A DNA stretch of 7,651 bases, taken from NCBI GenBank assembly GCA_009779525.1, contig WREB01000044.1, positions 1-7,651 on the forward strand, written 5' to 3'. Below, one piece after another: positions 6,712 to 7,651 of this stretch. Under the pieces are notes generated by a model. It saw nothing but the letters and a program-made list of their open reading frames with translations. It ran no database searches and was not told where the DNA came from. Every line of letters starts with the position of its first letter. Position 1 is the stretch's first letter. The DNA is from Defluviitaleaceae bacterium. Lineage in GTDB: Bacteria > Bacillota_A > Clostridia > Lachnospirales > WQUN01. Both the position numbers and the translations under genes were made by a program.

Positions 6712-6724
6712 AAACGCGCCACGC
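6712..6724 (+). repeat. 13-bp direct repeat, copy 2, inside an inverted repeat
   Basis: This is the second exact copy of AAACGCGCCACGC. It forms most of the left arm of an inverted repeat, AACGCGCCAC (6713-6722) with GTGGCGTGTT (6731-6740), 10 bp with one G-T pair and an 8-nt loop. A second inverted repeat, GGCCTT (6725-6730) with AAGGCC (6744-6749), is interleaved with the first. The pair overlaps the putative -35 of the PPK2 promoter. Confidence 0.7.
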
Positions 6725-6738
6725 GGCCTTGTGGCGTG

Positions 6739-6767
6739 TTGTGAAGGCCCGGGCGCGGTGGTATACT
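6739..6767 (+). promoter_or_regulatory. Promoter of the PPK2-family gene
   Basis: TTGTGA (6739-6744) is followed by a 17-bp spacer and TATACT (6762-6767). An extended -10 TG lies at 6759-6760. Transcription would start near 6774, giving a leader of about 22 nt. Overlapping inverted repeats across the -35 suggest repressor or activator control, but this is inference. Confidence 0.7.
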
Positions 6768-6796
6768 CCGCTTGACGCGCCGAACGGGGTGAACGC

Positions 6797-7651
6797 ATGC
6801 TTTCGATGGTCGACCCATCTAAATCGATGGACAAAAAAATCTTCAAGGACGAAATGGATATCCTTGAAAGCACGCTTTCGATGATGCAGCAGGCGGTAGC
6901 CGCGGCGAAAATTCCCGTCGTCGTCGTGTTCGAGGGTTGGAGCGCGTCCGGCAAGGGGACCAACATATCAAAGCTCGTCCAGCCGCTCGACCCGAGGTCG
7001 TTCAACGTATACACGATGGGCAAGACCAACGACGACATACTGATGCGCCCCTTCCTCTGGCCGTATTTCACGCGGCTGCCCGCTAAGGGGCGGATCGCGA
7101 TCTTCGACAAAAGCTGGCACAGGATCGCGACTCCCGACGGAATGGAAAAACTGCGGATCCGCGACAAGGACGTCTCCACGATATATCGCGACATAAACGC
7201 GTTCGACAGGCTGCTTACCGACGACGGGACGCTTCTCGTCAAGCTATTCCTCCATATCGGGAGGGAGGAGCAGCGCAAGCGCTTCAAGGAGCTTGAAAAA
7301 AGCCCCGACACCGCCTGGAGGGTCGAGGGGAAGGACTGGCAGCAGAACGAGCGCTACGACCAATACCTTTCCATGTTCGAAAAAATGCTGGACATGACCG
7401 ACACGCACGATAACCCCTGGCATATAATCGAATCCGAGGACCGTAAATATTCGACGGTAAAAATCTACCGGACCATCATCTCCATCATCAACGCGAGGTT
7501 AAACGAGCGCGCCGAAGAAAAAAAAGATTCCGCAAGCGCGCCCGGAGTCGTCTACGCGACCGAAAAACTGCGCGGGGCCCCGGCCGGACGCGAGGCGGAC
7601 GAAGAGTACTACAAAAGGGAGACCGGCTCGCTCCAAAAAGAACTCGACATG
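6797..7651 (+). CDS. PPK2-family polyphosphate kinase/phosphotransferase, 3' end missing
   Basis: 285 codons are visible and the frame is open to the right edge. PPK2 enzymes move phosphate between polyphosphate and nucleotides in the cytoplasm. One full domain is seen: P-loop FEGWSASGKGT (45-55), DPRSFNVYTMGK (65-76), FLWPYFTRLPAKGRIAIFDK (86-105, with D104, followed by SWH), the lid-type KLFLHIGREEQRKRFKELE (149-167) and TDTHDNPWHIIESEDRKYST (201-220). Canonical PPK2 has an Asp in GxDxxGKG and a Tyr in FDRSWY; here these are S49 and H108. After a polar linker (about 236-268), YYKRETGSLQKEL looks like the start of a second PPK2 domain, so this is probably the N-terminal half of a tandem protein such as polyphosphate:AMP phosphotransferase. 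GGGG (6786-6789), 7 nt before ATG 6797, supports this start over ATG 6806. Confidence 0.88.
   Translation, partial: MLSMVDPSKSMDKKIFKDEMDILESTLSMMQQAVAAAKIPVVVVFEGWSASGKGTNISKLVQPLDPRSFNVYTMGKTNDDILMRPFLWPYFTRLPAKGRIAIFDKSWHRIATPDGMEKLRIRDKDVSTIYRDINAFDRLLTDDGTLLVKLFLHIGREEQRKRFKELEKSPDTAWRVEGKDWQQNERYDQYLSMFEKMLDMTDTHDNPWHIIESEDRKYSTVKIYRTIISIINARLNERAEEKKDSASAPGVVYATEKLRGAPAGREADEEYYKRETGSLQKELDM

Larger units (their letters stand above)
6561..6738. other. Structured intergenic region after the methyltransferase gene
   Basis: There is no credible gene here. The DNA is unusually rich in symmetry. TTTGCGTTT (6565-6573) is complementary to AAACGCAAA (6596-6604), with an inner GGC/GCC pairing at 6574-6576 and 6589-6591. 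The second arm overlaps an 18-bp palindrome at 6599-6616. GCGGCC (6614-6619) then pairs with GGCCGC (6634-6639). No U-run follows any of these on the plus strand, so they are not ordinary terminators for the upstream gene. Confidence 0.6.

Noticed and set aside
6521..6712. 63-codon minus-strand frame across the end of the methyltransferase gene
   Set aside because: It has no ribosome binding site or recognisable domain, and it overlaps a real gene and the structured intergenic DNA.
7518..7525. Run of eight A in the PPK2 interdomain linker as a programmed frameshift site
   Set aside because: The zero frame stays open to the window edge, and neither shifted frame gives an early stop or a recognisable product. 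It is explained by Glu-Lys-rich linker codons.

Overview
The window looks like ordinary chromosomal DNA of a Bacillota (Firmicutes) bacterium, most likely a member of the Clostridia. The evidence is a yggS-sepF-yggT cell-division gene string (the 'ylm' order), strong Shine-Dalgarno sites on most genes, and a promoter close to the vegetative sigma consensus. Base composition is about half G+C or slightly more, with some AT-rich patches. I see no insertion sequence, phage gene, CRISPR array, tRNA or rRNA.

Layout. Positions 1-1142 (+) hold the 3' part of a right-handed beta-helix protein whose start lies before the window. It overlaps by 14 bp a gene for a single-pass, HlyD-like (membrane-fusion-type) protein (1129-2799). 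That gene is followed closely by yggS (2809-3519, PLP-binding), sepF (3516-4088, FtsZ ring component) and a yggT-family membrane gene (4091-4378, GTG start). The last three junctions are 9 bp apart, overlapping by 4 bp, and 2 bp apart, so this is one transcription unit. It ends at a strong hairpin flanked by A and T tracts (about 4382-4420), which should stop transcription in both directions.

Converging on that terminator from the right is lysA (5682-4426, -), a PLP-dependent diaminopimelate decarboxylase making lysine. It is divergent from a SpoU/TrmH-type RNA methyltransferase gene (5799-6560, +). The 116-bp gap between them carries a near-consensus lysA promoter and an extended -10 promoter for the methyltransferase, packed almost on top of each other.

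Positions 6561-6796 are non-coding and rich in symmetric sequence: an 18-bp perfect palindrome, competing inverted repeats, a 13-bp direct repeat and a good promoter. That promoter drives a PPK2-family (polyphosphate kinase/phosphotransferase) gene from 6797, which runs off the right edge. Its visible domain has lost the usual Walker A aspartate, so it is probably the degenerate N-terminal half of a tandem PPK2 protein.

No clearly new system is evident. The items most worth a second look are the transporter-less HlyD-like protein heading the division genes, the structured region before the PPK2 gene, the altered PPK2 domain, and an abrupt AT-rich core inside yggS.
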